This document shows positions 20,098 through 29,783 of a DNA stretch of 64,000 nucleotides, one piece after another. Under the pieces are notes generated by a model. That model was not told the origin of the DNA. It saw nothing but the letters and a program-made list of their open reading frames with translations, and ran no database searches. The stretch spans positions 1 to 64,000 of the forward strand of contig JAZKEF010000003.1 of NCBI GenBank assembly GCA_040387195.1, in the 5' to 3' direction. A program made the translations under genes and the position numbers. The stretch comes from UKL13-3 sp040387195. Its GTDB lineage: Bacteria > Bacteroidota > Bacteroidia > UKL13-3. How positions within the stretch are numbered: position 1 is the stretch's first letter; each line of letters starts with the position of its first letter.

Positions 20098-21468
20098 TTA
20101 TCCGAACAGGTAGTTTAAGAAATCTTCCAATTTACTCACCTCTACAATATTGATGCTGCTTTTCCCCTTAGGGATTTTATTAAACTTTGATAAGTACACC
20201 GATGTAAAACCGAGTTTCTCCGCTTCGCTGATGCGCTGCTCAATGCGGCTTACCGCACGGATTTCCCCACTTAATCCAACCTCACCTATAAATGCTATTT
20301 TACTATCAATGGATACATTGTGGTAACTGGATACAATAGCAGCAACCACCCCTAAGTCAATTCCCGGATCCTCCACTCTAAGCCCCCCGGCAATATTTAC
20401 AAATACATCCTGCATGCCCATGCGTAAACCACATTTTTTTTCCAGTATGGCCAGCAGCATATTCAGTCTTTTGGTATCATAACCATTGGAGTTTCGCTGC
20501 GGAGTACCATATACTGCAGTACTTACCAATGCCTGTGTTTCAATAAGCAATGGCCTCATACCTTCAATTGTTGCCGATATTGCAACCCCACTCAATGCTT
20601 CATCTCTTTGCGAGATTAAAATTTCTGAAGGATTGCTTACCTCGCGTAACCCGGAACCGTGCATTTCATAAATGCCGATTTCACTGGTAGAACCGAACCG
20701 ATTTTTGGTGGTTCGCAAAATGCGGTACACATGATGCCTATCACCCTCAAATTGCAATACGGTATCAACCATATGTTCCAGTAATTTCGGCCCGGCAAGG
20801 GTACCATCCTTGGTAATATGGCCTATTAAAAAAACGGGTGTCCCTGTTTCCTTGGCAAACCGTATCAGGTCTCCCGCTGTCTCTTTTATTTGGGAAATGC
20901 TTCCCGGGGTTGAATCAATTAGTTCACTTTGCAATGTTTGTATGGAGTCGACCACCACAATATCCGGTTGCAATTCCTGTAATGCCTTTCCTATTTTTTG
21001 AGTTGAAACCTCTGTAAATAAATAACATTGGTCATTTCGGTAAGGCAACCTTTCTGCACGCATTTTTATTTGTGTATCGCTTTCCTCTCCACTTATATAT
21101 AACACTTTCTTACCTGTAAACTGCAGGGCTATCTGCAACATCAGGGTTGATTTACCAATGCCCGGTTCTCCTCCGATTAAGATTACGCTTCCAGGGACAA
21201 CACCGCCTCCGAGCACACGCGATAATTCTGTATCCTTAACCATGTATCTTTCTTCACTTCCCTGCTCTACCTCTTTCAGCAATACGGGTTTTAATACGGA
21301 TAATGAATGAGATTCCTTCTTCCACGTTTTTTTATAATCTGTTTTTTCCTTCTGGATAACTTCCTCTACATAAGTATTCCATTCTCCGCAACTCGGACAC
21401 TTACCAATCCACTTACCCGATGATGCACCGCAATTTTTGCAGAAAAATGATGTTGAAACTTTTGCCAT
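20098..21468 (-). CDS. radA: DNA repair protein RadA (Sms)
   Basis: RadA is a RecA-like ATPase that drives branch migration of recombination intermediates and helps process stalled forks. At 456 aa it is full length. The order is canonical: an N-terminal C4 zinc finger (CKNC ... CPSC, residues 10-28), Walker A GEPGIGKST at about 100-108, the Sms-specific KNRFG motif at about 253-257, and a C-terminal Lon-protease-like domain (VNIAGGLRVEDPGIDLG and IGEVGLSGEIR). It stands alone between two giant surface-protein genes, an unrelated context. Confidence 0.97.
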   Translation of the reverse strand: MAKVSTSFFCKNCGASSGKWIGKCPSCGEWNTYVEEVIQKEKTDYKKTWKKESHSLSVLKPVLLKEVEQGSEERYMVKDTELSRVLGGGVVPGSVILIGGEPGIGKSTLMLQIALQFTGKKVLYISGEESDTQIKMRAERLPYRNDQCYLFTEVSTQKIGKALQELQPDIVVVDSIQTLQSELIDSTPGSISQIKETAGDLIRFAKETGTPVFLIGHITKDGTLAGPKLLEHMVDTVLQFEGDRHHVYRILRTTKNRFGSTSEIGIYEMHGSGLREVSNPSEILISQRDEALSGVAISATIEGMRPLLIETQALVSTAVYGTPQRNSNGYDTKRLNMLLAILEKKCGLRMGMQDVFVNIAGGLRVEDPGIDLGVVAAIVSSYHNVSIDSKIAFIGEVGLSGEIRAVSRIEQRISEAEKLGFTSVYLSKFNKIPKGKSSINIVEVSKLEDFLNYLFG

Positions 21469-21503
21469 ACCTCACGAATATAAGCGTATTCACAAGGCAA
21501 AAA

Positions 21504-21529
21504 AAAGCCCCCGGTTTCCCGGGGGCTTT
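21504..21529 (-). terminator. Terminator of giant protein 2 gene
   Basis: AAAGCCCCCGG and CCGGGGGCTTT form an 11-bp GC-rich stem with a 4-base loop. Read on the minus strand it is followed by a run of T. It lies 60 bp past the stop of the gene at 21589 and upstream of radA. Confidence 0.9.
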
Positions 21530-21588
21530 CCCATTATGAAATAACAACTATTAAAACACCACTAGTAACAGCTGTTGTTTCCTTTTGT

Positions 21589-24500
21589 TTATTGTTTGTT
21601 TAACTTAACGGTTTGTTTTTCGCCATTCAATTCGATGGTTACAAAATACAACCCTGATTGGAGGATTGCTCCATCAATGGTGATGTTGGTACTTCCCATT
21701 TGAATAGCATGCGATTTCGCATACATTTCTTTTCCGGTAATATCCACAATACGAACTATTGCTTGCGCATCAGCACCTGAGCGAACTCTCACTGAAAATT
21801 CACTTGTAAAAGGATTCGGATACACTGTAGTTTTTTCGGTTCCTTCTTCAGCATTGATTACTACAACAGGTGAGTATGAATATTTACCATCCAGATCAAC
21901 TTGTTTCAAACGATAGTAGATTGTTTGGTTCAAATCAGCTTCCTTATCAGTATAACTATACGATGATTTTGTTCCCTTATTGTTTCCAATTGAGTTTACT
22001 TCTCCGATTGTTTCGAACTCCTCAGAAGCATTGTACGAACGTTGCACCTCAAATGCACGGCAATTCACTTCGCTTGCGGTTACCCAGTTAAGATTCACCA
22101 CATCATTGTTTCGTTTTCCGCCAAATGAAAGCAGTGAAACAGGCAATGGTGATGTACCGTTGGATGCCACCGTAAACTGACCAAATGTATCAATGAAGTT
22201 AAATGTTACACTGGTTGCCGAAATCGAACCTGAAGTTCTGTAGAAGCTCCAAGCACCATCAGCATTATAATCTCTTCTGTATAATCTTAATGCAGGATCA
22301 GTTACATTCAGGTAACCCATTGTCATGTTCAAAGTAATATCTGCCAAAAATGCTCCCGGATTTCCAAAAGGTTGAACCACCCAATATTTAAACGGATAAA
22401 CAGTGGTAGCCACAGGTTGAACATTAGGAGCATTGTTGATTTCAGTTAACGTTACATCACAGGCATTGTCAAATGCATCGTACACATTCAATGTCATGTC
22501 GCCATTGTAGAACGTTCCGCTAAGTACTGCAGGCAATGTTAAGCTCGAGTCTCCTCCTAAAGGCATGGTAGCCGGAGCGATAACTGCCGCTGCATTTCTG
22601 TATCCGGTAGCACCACCTACAGCATCTCCAAACAAGGTACTGCCAACGCCTTCATTCAACTGAATATAAGTAGTTAAACCCGGTTCTGTTCCGGAAAGGG
22701 TGCGGTGCATGTTCCTGCGCAATGTCAAAGAATCAAGTGCTACGTTCCACAATCTTACTTCATCAAGTGCACCCAATGTTGGGTATCCAAAATCCCATGA
22801 GTTAGCACCCAGAAATAAATCGGCAGCCGATTGACTGATGGTTGTTGCTGTTGCTGAGTTTAAATATCCGCACAATGATCCGTTGATATACGCTTTTACA
22901 CCAACACCCGATTGCCATGTTACGGCCAAATGCGTCCATTGATTTGCAGGAATGGTATTATTTGGTAATGACACTCCGGTAGTGGTCATTCTCACCGAAC
23001 CTGTTCCATTTGCTACAGTCCAAATTTCAGGATCAAACTTAGCACCTGCAGTAAGAATACCAATACAGAATCCATTGTTCACGTTCGATTTACATACAAA
23101 TTTCTGATCTACAGAATTGGTAGTTAGTTTAACCCAAACTTCGGCAGTAAATGCCGTTGAAGCATTTCCAATCATTTCGGGACGAGATGCAAAACGGATG
23201 TTACTTCCGGCCGGATTACCCGGTGTTCCATTCATGATTAATGCATTACCGGCAATTTTTGTTACCGTGGTTAATGCCAATGTTGCCGTATCATTATTTT
23301 TATTGTTATCTGCTAATCCGTTAGGAGCTGATGTATATACCAATAATGAATTTGATCCCGCAGGTAAGTTCATTTGTTGTGTACCTGTAAAAGTTACATA
23401 AGCCGTATCACCGCAACCCAGTAATGTTCCTGTCCATGGAATGGAAACGGCTGTACCTCCATTCAATTTATAACTGATATTGAACGAAGAAGCTGCATTC
23501 GGAGATGCATTTCTGATTCGAACAGATACATCCTGCAATCCACTTAATATCGGAGCCGAGATGTATACTTTATCTACTGCGATATCATTGGCTAACCCTG
23601 CTGATTCAAATGCACCCAAAGAAGGTGTAGTCGAGCGGATATTTCCATCATAATCTGTTGGAACAATTGCAGTTAAGTCAACACCTTTTGTACAACCATT
23701 GTTGCTGTGGAAATCTGTTGCCGAAACAAATAATGGATCTTGATTGAATGAGGTGTCACCTCCTGCCGTTGCAGTATTGTAGTTTGCTGCGGTAAATGTT
23801 GTAGCACTTCTATACACTAAACCTGTTCCTGCTTGATTTACATAATTATTATAATTTGTAAAATTACCAGTTGGTGAAGCAGCGTAATATGCCGGAGTTC
23901 CTCCATTAATAGCAAACACATTATTTTTAACGATGGTTCCTGTTGCGGTCATTGTTCCAAAATACATTCCATAAGTACCCGCTTTGGTTGCAACCACTGT
24001 ATTATGGCAAACTGAAACTGTTGCACCTGCAGCATTTTGACAATACAAAGACGCATAACAGTTGCCATTAGTAACAAATATATTATTATGAATTTGAGTT
24101 GGCATTGTGGTTCCTGAATTTGTATAATAATTGTATAACGCTGCATAGCCCGCTGTTACATTATTTCCATTTACTCTTGAAGGAACGGTAGTTGAAGCAT
24201 TCTGGCAATAGTAGAAATAGATTCCATAGCTACTTACATTCGAAGGATTCATTACTACTGTATTGTTCATGATGTCCATTGAGTTGTATATATAGTAAGC
24301 GCGTATTCCATAGTAATATGCATTGTTAATAGTGTTGTAACGGATGCGGTGCGCACGGTTATAACTTGCATTCGAGTTTCCTGAAGTAGAAATTTGAATA
24401 CCGTAGTACCCTCCATTAGTCGTATTGCTATCAATAGTAACTGAATCCATCCATTGGTTTGCATCACCAGTACCGGTAATGTTACCCGTTACAATAATTC

Positions 24501-27500
24501 CATAACTTGTAGAAGTTCCTGTGTTTGGCAAATTCACTATACAATTTTTTACACTTGAACTCGCTCCCTCATTATTCGCAGTTGAACCAATCAATGCAAT
24601 ACCGGAGCATACACCAGGAAAGGTATTTGTTACCGTTAGGTTTTTAACTGTAATGTAGCTTTTCTTATTAATTATAAATGCTGCTCGACTTGCTGAATCT
24701 TTTACTATGCGCGTTGAAGCATTTCCTCCATCATACGTAATAGTATTCACAGAAGATAAGCCACTAATATTTCCAGAAAGTACCACTTGTTCATTGTATG
24801 TTCCAGGTAAAACATTAAAGGTAACCGGACCGCTCATTCCCGCAATAAGTAGCGCTGCATTAGCTGCTGCAAAATTTGCGTAAGTGCCCGAGGCTCCAAT
24901 TGTGAATGAACCATTAAGCGGTGACAAATATGTTGCCTTAGCAGTATCATTGGTTGGTTTCGCATCTGCCAATCCATTTGGCAATGATGTATACGATATA
25001 AAATTATTAGCAGCCAAAATATTAATCTGATCTGCTCCAGTAAACGTAATGCTTACGGTATCACATGGATTTAAAGTACCCGACCAAGGCTGTGTAACGG
25101 TTGGTCCCGCATTGTTTTTGTATGATATGTTAAACGATGTAACAATATTCACTCCTGTGTTTTTTACACGAAGTATAACGTCTTGCAGACCTGAAGTTAC
25201 GGGTGCCACCGGAGTAACGATTTTTTCAATCATTACATCATTTGAAACAGCAATGTACTCAGAAGCTCCTGCCAATGGTGTAACCGATCTGGTATTTCCA
25301 TCAATATCCAATGGAACTACTGACGTAAGGTCTAAACCTTTTGGATCACATCCATTTGCTAAATTATAGTTACCACCACCTACAAAACTTGGGTTCACAT
25401 TAAATGAACTATCTCCACCTGCAGTAGCCGTTTTATAAGTTGCTGCAGTATAATTAGTACCACCTCTGTACACTAAATTTGGTCCACCTGCATTATAGTA
25501 ATTGTTGTAGTTTGTAAAATTACCTGGTACAACCGATGCAAAATAGGCGGAAGTACCACCGTTATTAGAGAAAATATTGTTTTTCACAATAGTACCTGCT
25601 GCCGTCATTGTAGCAAAATACATTCCTCCATAGGTACCGGTTGAGAGAGCCACAACTGTATTATGTATAATAGAAACTGTTGCAGCTGCTGCATTCGCAC
25701 AATATAAAGCAGCATAACATGCGCCATTTACAACGAACTTATTATTCCAAATTTGTGTTGGCATAACAGCTAAGGTATTGGTATAGTAATTATACAATGC
25801 GGTATACCCTGCAGTAATATCATTTCCAATTACTCTTGAAGGAACAGTAGTTGATGAATTTTGGCAATAGTAGAAATAAATACCATAGCTATTCACGTTA
25901 CTTGGATTCATGGTAATTTTATTTCCAATGATATCCACAGCGTTATACAGATAATAAATACGCATACCGTAGTAATATGCATTGATGATAGTATTATAAC
26001 GAACGCGGTGTCCACGATTGTAACTTGCATTACCTGTACCCGATGTTGAAATTTGAATTCCGTAATATCCACCGGTAATGGTATTGCTATCAATTGTAAC
26101 TGAATCTGTGAATTGATTTGCATCACCGGTTCCGGTAGTATTACCAGTAACAATAATTCCATAGCTGGTACCGGTACCTGAGTTAGGAATTTGAACATTA
26201 CAGTTTTTAACCGTAAAACCAATACCTGCATTGTTAGTTGCATTACCCACAAGTGCAATCCCTGCACACACTCCGCCAAATGTATTTTTTACCGTTAAGT
26301 TTTTAATGGTAACGTAACTCGCCTGATTAATCAATATTGTAGAACCGCCAAAAGATGTTTCAACACTGCGTGTTGCTGCATCAACGCCATCAAAGGTTAC
26401 CGTATTTGTTGATGAACCACCAATCAATGGGCCGTTTAATATAACCCGATCTGTATATGTTCCCGGAGCAACTGTAAATACAACAGGTCCTGTTAAACCA
26501 CCTGCAGATAAAGCCTCTGCTGCTGCAGCTATTGTTGTAAAATTCCCTGTCGGACCAACGGTATAAGCTCCGTTTAAAGGTGCATATAATGTTGTAGCAA
26601 ATGTATCGTTGGCTGCATTTCCATCAGCCAATGCATTAGGAGAAGACGTATAAACTTTAAGTGCATTAATGGCGGATAACGTAATCTGGTTAGCTCCGGT
26701 AAAAACCATCGTAACCGTATCGCAAGCGTTTAAAGTACCTGTCCAAGGAAGTGTAACTGCAGCTCCGGTACCCAGTTTGTAGCTTACAGTAAACGAGGTA
26801 ATCGAAGTTGTTCCGTTATTTCTTACCCGTACAGCAAGGTCATTTAATCCTAATGTAATAGGAGCTAATGGATATAAGTATGCATCAACGGCAAGATCAT
26901 TGCTAACCAACACGGGCTCGTATGCTCCAACATAAGGAGTGGCCGTGCGTGGCAAACCATCCACATCGGTAGGAACGGTTGCCGTTAAATCCACACCTGT
27001 TGGTTGTAAACATGCCGACTTTAAATGTAAATCGGTAAGTCCCGTATAAGCAGGTTTAATATTAAATGAACTATCACCGCCCGTAGTTGCTGTTTTGTAT
27101 GAGGTAACCACATTGGTAAAATTCGCTCCCCGATAACCCAAGTTGATTCCGGCAGCATTCCAATAGTTATTATAGTTTACTACATTGCCTGTAGGATTGG
27201 TTGAGAAATAAGCAGGGATTGTTGTTGTTCCTGAAGTAGCAGAAATCGAAAAATTATTATTCTTAAATGTATTTCCAGTAGTTGCACCGGTAAAATAAAA
27301 TGTATATTTCGTTCCACCTGTACTACCTAATCCAATATCCACTGAGTTATGTTGAACATCTAATTTATGTGTAGTTACTGCATATAATCCATAATTAGTT
27401 GAGTACAAAAAGGTACCCGCAATTACATTGTTATATATTTTAGTTGCATTTGCCGTTCCATTATTGGAGTTGGCAACATACATTCCCATGTAACTTGCAT

Positions 27501-28401
27501 TGTATACTTTGTTCCCTATAATATTTGAGGGAATCGTAGTGTTGTTTTGACAGTAGTAAAAGTAAATACCATAGTTAGTACTTGAGGTTGGATACATATT
27601 AACCGTGTTGTATAATAAATCAAACTGGTTGTAGTGATAATATGTATAGATACCCATATAGTATGACGTTATCATATTATTACGCAATTTATTTGCTCTG
27701 TTAAATGCAGCTGAAGCAGCTGTATTACCATAAAAATAAATGCCATAATAGCCTCCGTTCACGGTGTTGCTATCAATTTCAACCGAATCGATACGGTTGT
27801 TAGAAGCACCTGCTCCCAGTGCGGTGGCTGTAGTTAAAATTCCATAACTGGTATTTGAAATATTCGTATTGGGAACATTCACAATACATCCGCGAATTTT
27901 ACATCCTGTACCTTCATTATTGGTATTGGTGCCCACAATGGCAATTCCCGTTGGATTGTTCACTCCATTATTGGTAATTGTTAAGTTACGAAACACCACA
28001 TACTTCGCTAAGTTTACAACTACAGTTGCCTGTCCCGCTATTGTTGCGGTTATAATGCGTGTATTGGGATTCACTCCTTCAAAAGTTACTGTGTTCACTG
28101 CATTTGTACCACTAATTACAGGAACAATAAGTTGTCCTGAATAAGTACCTGCAGCGACAACAAAAGTTACCGGTCCTGAAACTCCAAAGGGTGCAACATT
28201 ACTTGCGCCACCATCTGTTCTTGTTCCCGAGCCCGTTAAATACGTAATAGCTGAACCAAAGTCCTGAAAATTGGAAGTAGTTGCTGCACCTCCCGGATTG
28301 ATTGTGTAAGTACCTGATAGCTGTGTTGCAAAGGCTGTTGTAAACAACCCTAATCCAACTAACAAACTGCAGAACTTCATTAGAAGTAAGTTTCTTTTCA
28401 T
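21589..28401 (-). CDS. Giant T9SS-secreted protein with three tandem beta-helix units and a LamG domain (2270 aa)
   Basis: A secreted surface protein. Signal peptide about 1-25. Three tandem units follow, at about 27-604, 604-1159 and 1159-1710. Each opens with a G-x-[YF]-T-[IV] motif and a FxxAxxxL stretch, runs through a Tyr/Asn-rich parallel beta-helix (GGYYGIQ, YGIYFYYCQN), and ends in a CARDB-like segment (NDxAVDx ... LxDVxVRxRNxG). Units 2 and 3 are much closer to each other than to unit 1. A LamG/concanavalin-like domain (about 1715-1905; FTAEVWVKL, WTHLAVTW, LDEVRLWN) could bind glycans. The C-terminus has PLPVSLLSF and a type A sorting domain (VYPNPFTSEF). No enzyme motif is visible. 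It is likely an adhesin. Confidence 0.9.
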   Translation of the reverse strand: MKRNLLLMKFCSLLVGLGLFTTAFATQLSGTYTINPGGAATTSNFQDFGSAITYLTGSGTRTDGGASNVAPFGVSGPVTFVVAAGTYSGQLIVPVISGTNAVNTVTFEGVNPNTRIITATIAGQATVVVNLAKYVVFRNLTITNNGVNNPTGIAIVGTNTNNEGTGCKIRGCIVNVPNTNISNTSYGILTTATALGAGASNNRIDSVEIDSNTVNGGYYGIYFYGNTAASAAFNRANKLRNNMITSYYMGIYTYYHYNQFDLLYNTVNMYPTSSTNYGIYFYYCQNNTTIPSNIIGNKVYNASYMGMYVANSNNGTANATKIYNNVIAGTFLYSTNYGLYAVTTHKLDVQHNSVDIGLGSTGGTKYTFYFTGATTGNTFKNNNFSISATSGTTTIPAYFSTNPTGNVVNYNNYWNAAGINLGYRGANFTNVVTSYKTATTGGDSSFNIKPAYTGLTDLHLKSACLQPTGVDLTATVPTDVDGLPRTATPYVGAYEPVLVSNDLAVDAYLYPLAPITLGLNDLAVRVRNNGTTSITSFTVSYKLGTGAAVTLPWTGTLNACDTVTMVFTGANQITLSAINALKVYTSSPNALADGNAANDTFATTLYAPLNGAYTVGPTGNFTTIAAAAEALSAGGLTGPVVFTVAPGTYTDRVILNGPLIGGSSTNTVTFDGVDAATRSVETSFGGSTILINQASYVTIKNLTVKNTFGGVCAGIALVGNATNNAGIGFTVKNCNVQIPNSGTGTSYGIIVTGNTTGTGDANQFTDSVTIDSNTITGGYYGIQISTSGTGNASYNRGHRVRYNTIINAYYYGMRIYYLYNAVDIIGNKITMNPSNVNSYGIYFYYCQNSSTTVPSRVIGNDITAGYTALYNYYTNTLAVMPTQIWNNKFVVNGACYAALYCANAAAATVSIIHNTVVALSTGTYGGMYFATMTAAGTIVKNNIFSNNGGTSAYFASVVPGNFTNYNNYYNAGGPNLVYRGGTNYTAATYKTATAGGDSSFNVNPSFVGGGNYNLANGCDPKGLDLTSVVPLDIDGNTRSVTPLAGASEYIAVSNDVMIEKIVTPVAPVTSGLQDVILRVKNTGVNIVTSFNISYKNNAGPTVTQPWSGTLNPCDTVSITFTGADQINILAANNFISYTSLPNGLADAKPTNDTAKATYLSPLNGSFTIGASGTYANFAAANAALLIAGMSGPVTFNVLPGTYNEQVVLSGNISGLSSVNTITYDGGNASTRIVKDSASRAAFIINKKSYITVKNLTVTNTFPGVCSGIALIGSTANNEGASSSVKNCIVNLPNTGTSTSYGIIVTGNITGTGDANQWMDSVTIDSNTTNGGYYGIQISTSGNSNASYNRAHRIRYNTINNAYYYGIRAYYIYNSMDIMNNTVVMNPSNVSSYGIYFYYCQNASTTVPSRVNGNNVTAGYAALYNYYTNSGTTMPTQIHNNIFVTNGNCYASLYCQNAAGATVSVCHNTVVATKAGTYGMYFGTMTATGTIVKNNVFAINGGTPAYYAASPTGNFTNYNNYVNQAGTGLVYRSATTFTAANYNTATAGGDTSFNQDPLFVSATDFHSNNGCTKGVDLTAIVPTDYDGNIRSTTPSLGAFESAGLANDIAVDKVYISAPILSGLQDVSVRIRNASPNAASSFNISYKLNGGTAVSIPWTGTLLGCGDTAYVTFTGTQQMNLPAGSNSLLVYTSAPNGLADNNKNNDTATLALTTVTKIAGNALIMNGTPGNPAGSNIRFASRPEMIGNASTAFTAEVWVKLTTNSVDQKFVCKSNVNNGFCIGILTAGAKFDPEIWTVANGTGSVRMTTTGVSLPNNTIPANQWTHLAVTWQSGVGVKAYINGSLCGYLNSATATTISQSAADLFLGANSWDFGYPTLGALDEVRLWNVALDSLTLRRNMHRTLSGTEPGLTTYIQLNEGVGSTLFGDAVGGATGYRNAAAVIAPATMPLGGDSSLTLPAVLSGTFYNGDMTLNVYDAFDNACDVTLTEINNAPNVQPVATTVYPFKYWVVQPFGNPGAFLADITLNMTMGYLNVTDPALRLYRRDYNADGAWSFYRTSGSISATSVTFNFIDTFGQFTVASNGTSPLPVSLLSFGGKRNNDVVNLNWVTASEVNCRAFEVQRSYNASEEFETIGEVNSIGNNKGTKSSYSYTDKEADLNQTIYYRLKQVDLDGKYSYSPVVVINAEEGTEKTTVYPNPFTSEFSVRVRSGADAQAIVRIVDITGKEMYAKSHAIQMGSTNITIDGAILQSGLYFVTIELNGEKQTVKLNKQ

Positions 28402-28432
28402 AATTGCTTTGAGATTAAAAAATTTAATGAGT

Positions 28433-28440
28433 CAAAGCTA
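28433..28440 (-). promoter_or_regulatory. -7 element upstream of giant protein 2 gene
   Basis: TAGCTTTG on the minus strand is a perfect TAnnTTTG match 32 nt before the ATG at 28401. No TTG is seen about 19 nt upstream. Confidence 0.5.
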
Positions 28441-28457
28441 TCTTTCTTAAAATATTC

Positions 28458-28556
28458 TTAATCATCACAAGGACTACATGAACATGTAGTACCTTCTCCT
28501 AGAAAGAAACGGCCACAACGATATTTGCCATCTACACCAGTAAAACAGCCACTCAA
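28458..28556 (-). CDS. Possible Cys-rich mini-ORF or decayed peptide gene
   Basis: A 32-codon frame that opens with TTG and has a stop in frame a few codons upstream. It would encode a peptide with five cysteines (one near the N-terminus, then KYRCGRFF and CSCSPCDD). The reading looks protein-like, with Gly and Cys clusters and an acidic end. There is no ATG, and no signal sequence is in frame; a hydrophobic stretch (KLLVLAAINL) sits just upstream in another frame, as though a frameshift had split a small exported Cys-rich peptide. It lies between the diheme-enzyme gene and giant gene 2, on the same strand. It could also be chance. Confidence 0.25.
   Translation of the reverse strand: MSGCFTGVDGKYRCGRFFLGEGTTCSCSPCDD
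28473..28490. repeat. Perfect 8-bp inverted repeat
   Basis: ACTACATG and CATGTAGT are separated by AA; an imperfect AAGG/CCTT pair extends the stem. The repeat falls inside the Cys-rich frame, 33-50 bp upstream of the giant gene 2 -7 element. It could be an operator-like site or part of an RNA hairpin. Confidence 0.4.
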
Positions 28557-28565
28557 GGTTGATTG

Positions 28566-28626
28566 CCGCTAAAACCAACAGCTTGTAGAATTATGACTAC
28601 AAGGGCTTAAAGACGAGCATTAGCGG
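28566..28626. repeat. Nested inverted repeats downstream of the MbnP/MbnH-like operon
   Basis: An outer pair CCGCTAA (28566-28572) and TTAGCGG (28620-28626) encloses an inner pair CTTGTAG (28582-28588) and CTACAAG (28597-28603). Transcribed from the minus strand this would give a two-stem structure just past the stop of the diheme-enzyme gene. It may be a terminator without a long T tract, or another structured RNA. Confidence 0.4.
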
Positions 28627-28659
28627 TTAAATGTGATTAAAGAATAGGGGTTCTATTAC

Positions 28660-29781
28660 TTAGAATCCTGGTTTGGTAAGCAGGGTCGAATCTGTAATCG
28701 TTTTTAAAAACGCAACCAAATCCGCCTTTTCATCTGTTGTGAGGCCCAAACCAGTGGTATGTTTGGTGATAAGCTCATCAGCAGGGAAATTTCGGATAGC
28801 ACCGGAATTGTAAAACTCCACTACATCCTCCAGCGTAGCTAAACTTCCATTATGCATATAAGGTGCTGTAAAAACCAAGTTACGAAGTGATGGCGTTCTG
28901 AATTTTCCATTGTCTTCCGGATTATTTGTAATCAGACCAAGTCCTTTATCTGTGCTTTGGTGACCATTATGGTGAAATGCAAAGTCGGTCATAAACGCTC
29001 CGCTCAAATTATGGCAATGAAAACAATCCGCTTTTGTCTCCGTGTTAAATAACACAAATCCGCGTTTCTCCTGTTCGGTAAGTTTACTTTGGTCATTAAA
29101 CAATTTAAAATAATCAAAACGGGTTTCTCCGGAAACAATTGTTCTTTCAAATTGTGCAATGGCTTTCATCATCGCTGCAGTCGTAACAGAATCACTCCCG
29201 AATGCCTTTTTAAACAGTGCAGGATACTCCGGATGGTTTTGCAGTTTATTGATTACGTTCGAAATGGTTTCTTCCATCTCTATCGGATTGGTAATAGGGC
29301 CTAAAACTTGCGATTCAAGATTTTTAGCACCTCCATCCCAGAAAAAACGATGATCTGTTTTAGTGAATTTTTCGACATATGCCAGATTGAATAGTGGCAT
29401 TGAATTACGCGTTCCGGCCTGTCCGCTAACGCCAACACTAAATTGCCTTGTACTGTCTGTAAATGCAAACAGCTGATTGTGGCAGGATGCGCATGACTGA
29501 ACACTGTTTTTGGAGAGTATTTTATCATGAAACAATTTTCTTCCAAGTGCAACACCTTCAACAGTTAATGGATTATCCAATGGTGATGGCACCGGATAGT
29601 CCAATGGCAAACCAATGGGTATCTGAACAAAATAAGGAGTAGGCACGTAGGGTTTTGTTGTATCTACAGGCGGGCCTGATGTGGTACCATTTGGCACATT
29701 CACTTCTTCATCTTTTTTACAACCTTGGATGAAAGCCAAAGTTGTCACTCCCATGCACAACAGAATAAATAATTTTTTCAT
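28660..29781 (-). CDS. Diheme cytochrome c peroxidase / MauG family lipoprotein (MbnH-like)
   Basis: A 373-aa periplasm-facing lipoprotein: lipobox FIQGC with Cys21, then two c-type heme sites, CASCH (97-101) and CFHCH (253-257). The block FRTPSLRNLVFTAPYMHNG is the CCP/MauG family signature. Classical members reduce H2O2; MauG and MbnH instead oxidise residues of a partner protein. The gene follows the MbnP-like gene with a 2-bp gap, so the two are surely co-transcribed, and MbnH is the best reading. In methanotrophs MbnH converts a tryptophan of MbnP to kynurenine, which is needed for copper binding. A general cytochrome c peroxidase remains the alternative. Confidence 0.88.
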   Translation of the reverse strand: MKKLFILLCMGVTTLAFIQGCKKDEEVNVPNGTTSGPPVDTTKPYVPTPYFVQIPIGLPLDYPVPSPLDNPLTVEGVALGRKLFHDKILSKNSVQSCASCHNQLFAFTDSTRQFSVGVSGQAGTRNSMPLFNLAYVEKFTKTDHRFFWDGGAKNLESQVLGPITNPIEMEETISNVINKLQNHPEYPALFKKAFGSDSVTTAAMMKAIAQFERTIVSGETRFDYFKLFNDQSKLTEQEKRGFVLFNTETKADCFHCHNLSGAFMTDFAFHHNGHQSTDKGLGLITNNPEDNGKFRTPSLRNLVFTAPYMHNGSLATLEDVVEFYNSGAIRNFPADELITKHTTGLGLTTDEKADLVAFLKTITDSTLLTKPGF

Positions 29782-29783
29782 TT

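Noticed and set aside
9051..28401. CRISPR array
   Set aside because: The repeats in the giant genes are coding, imperfect and of protein-module size; no constant repeat with unique spacers.
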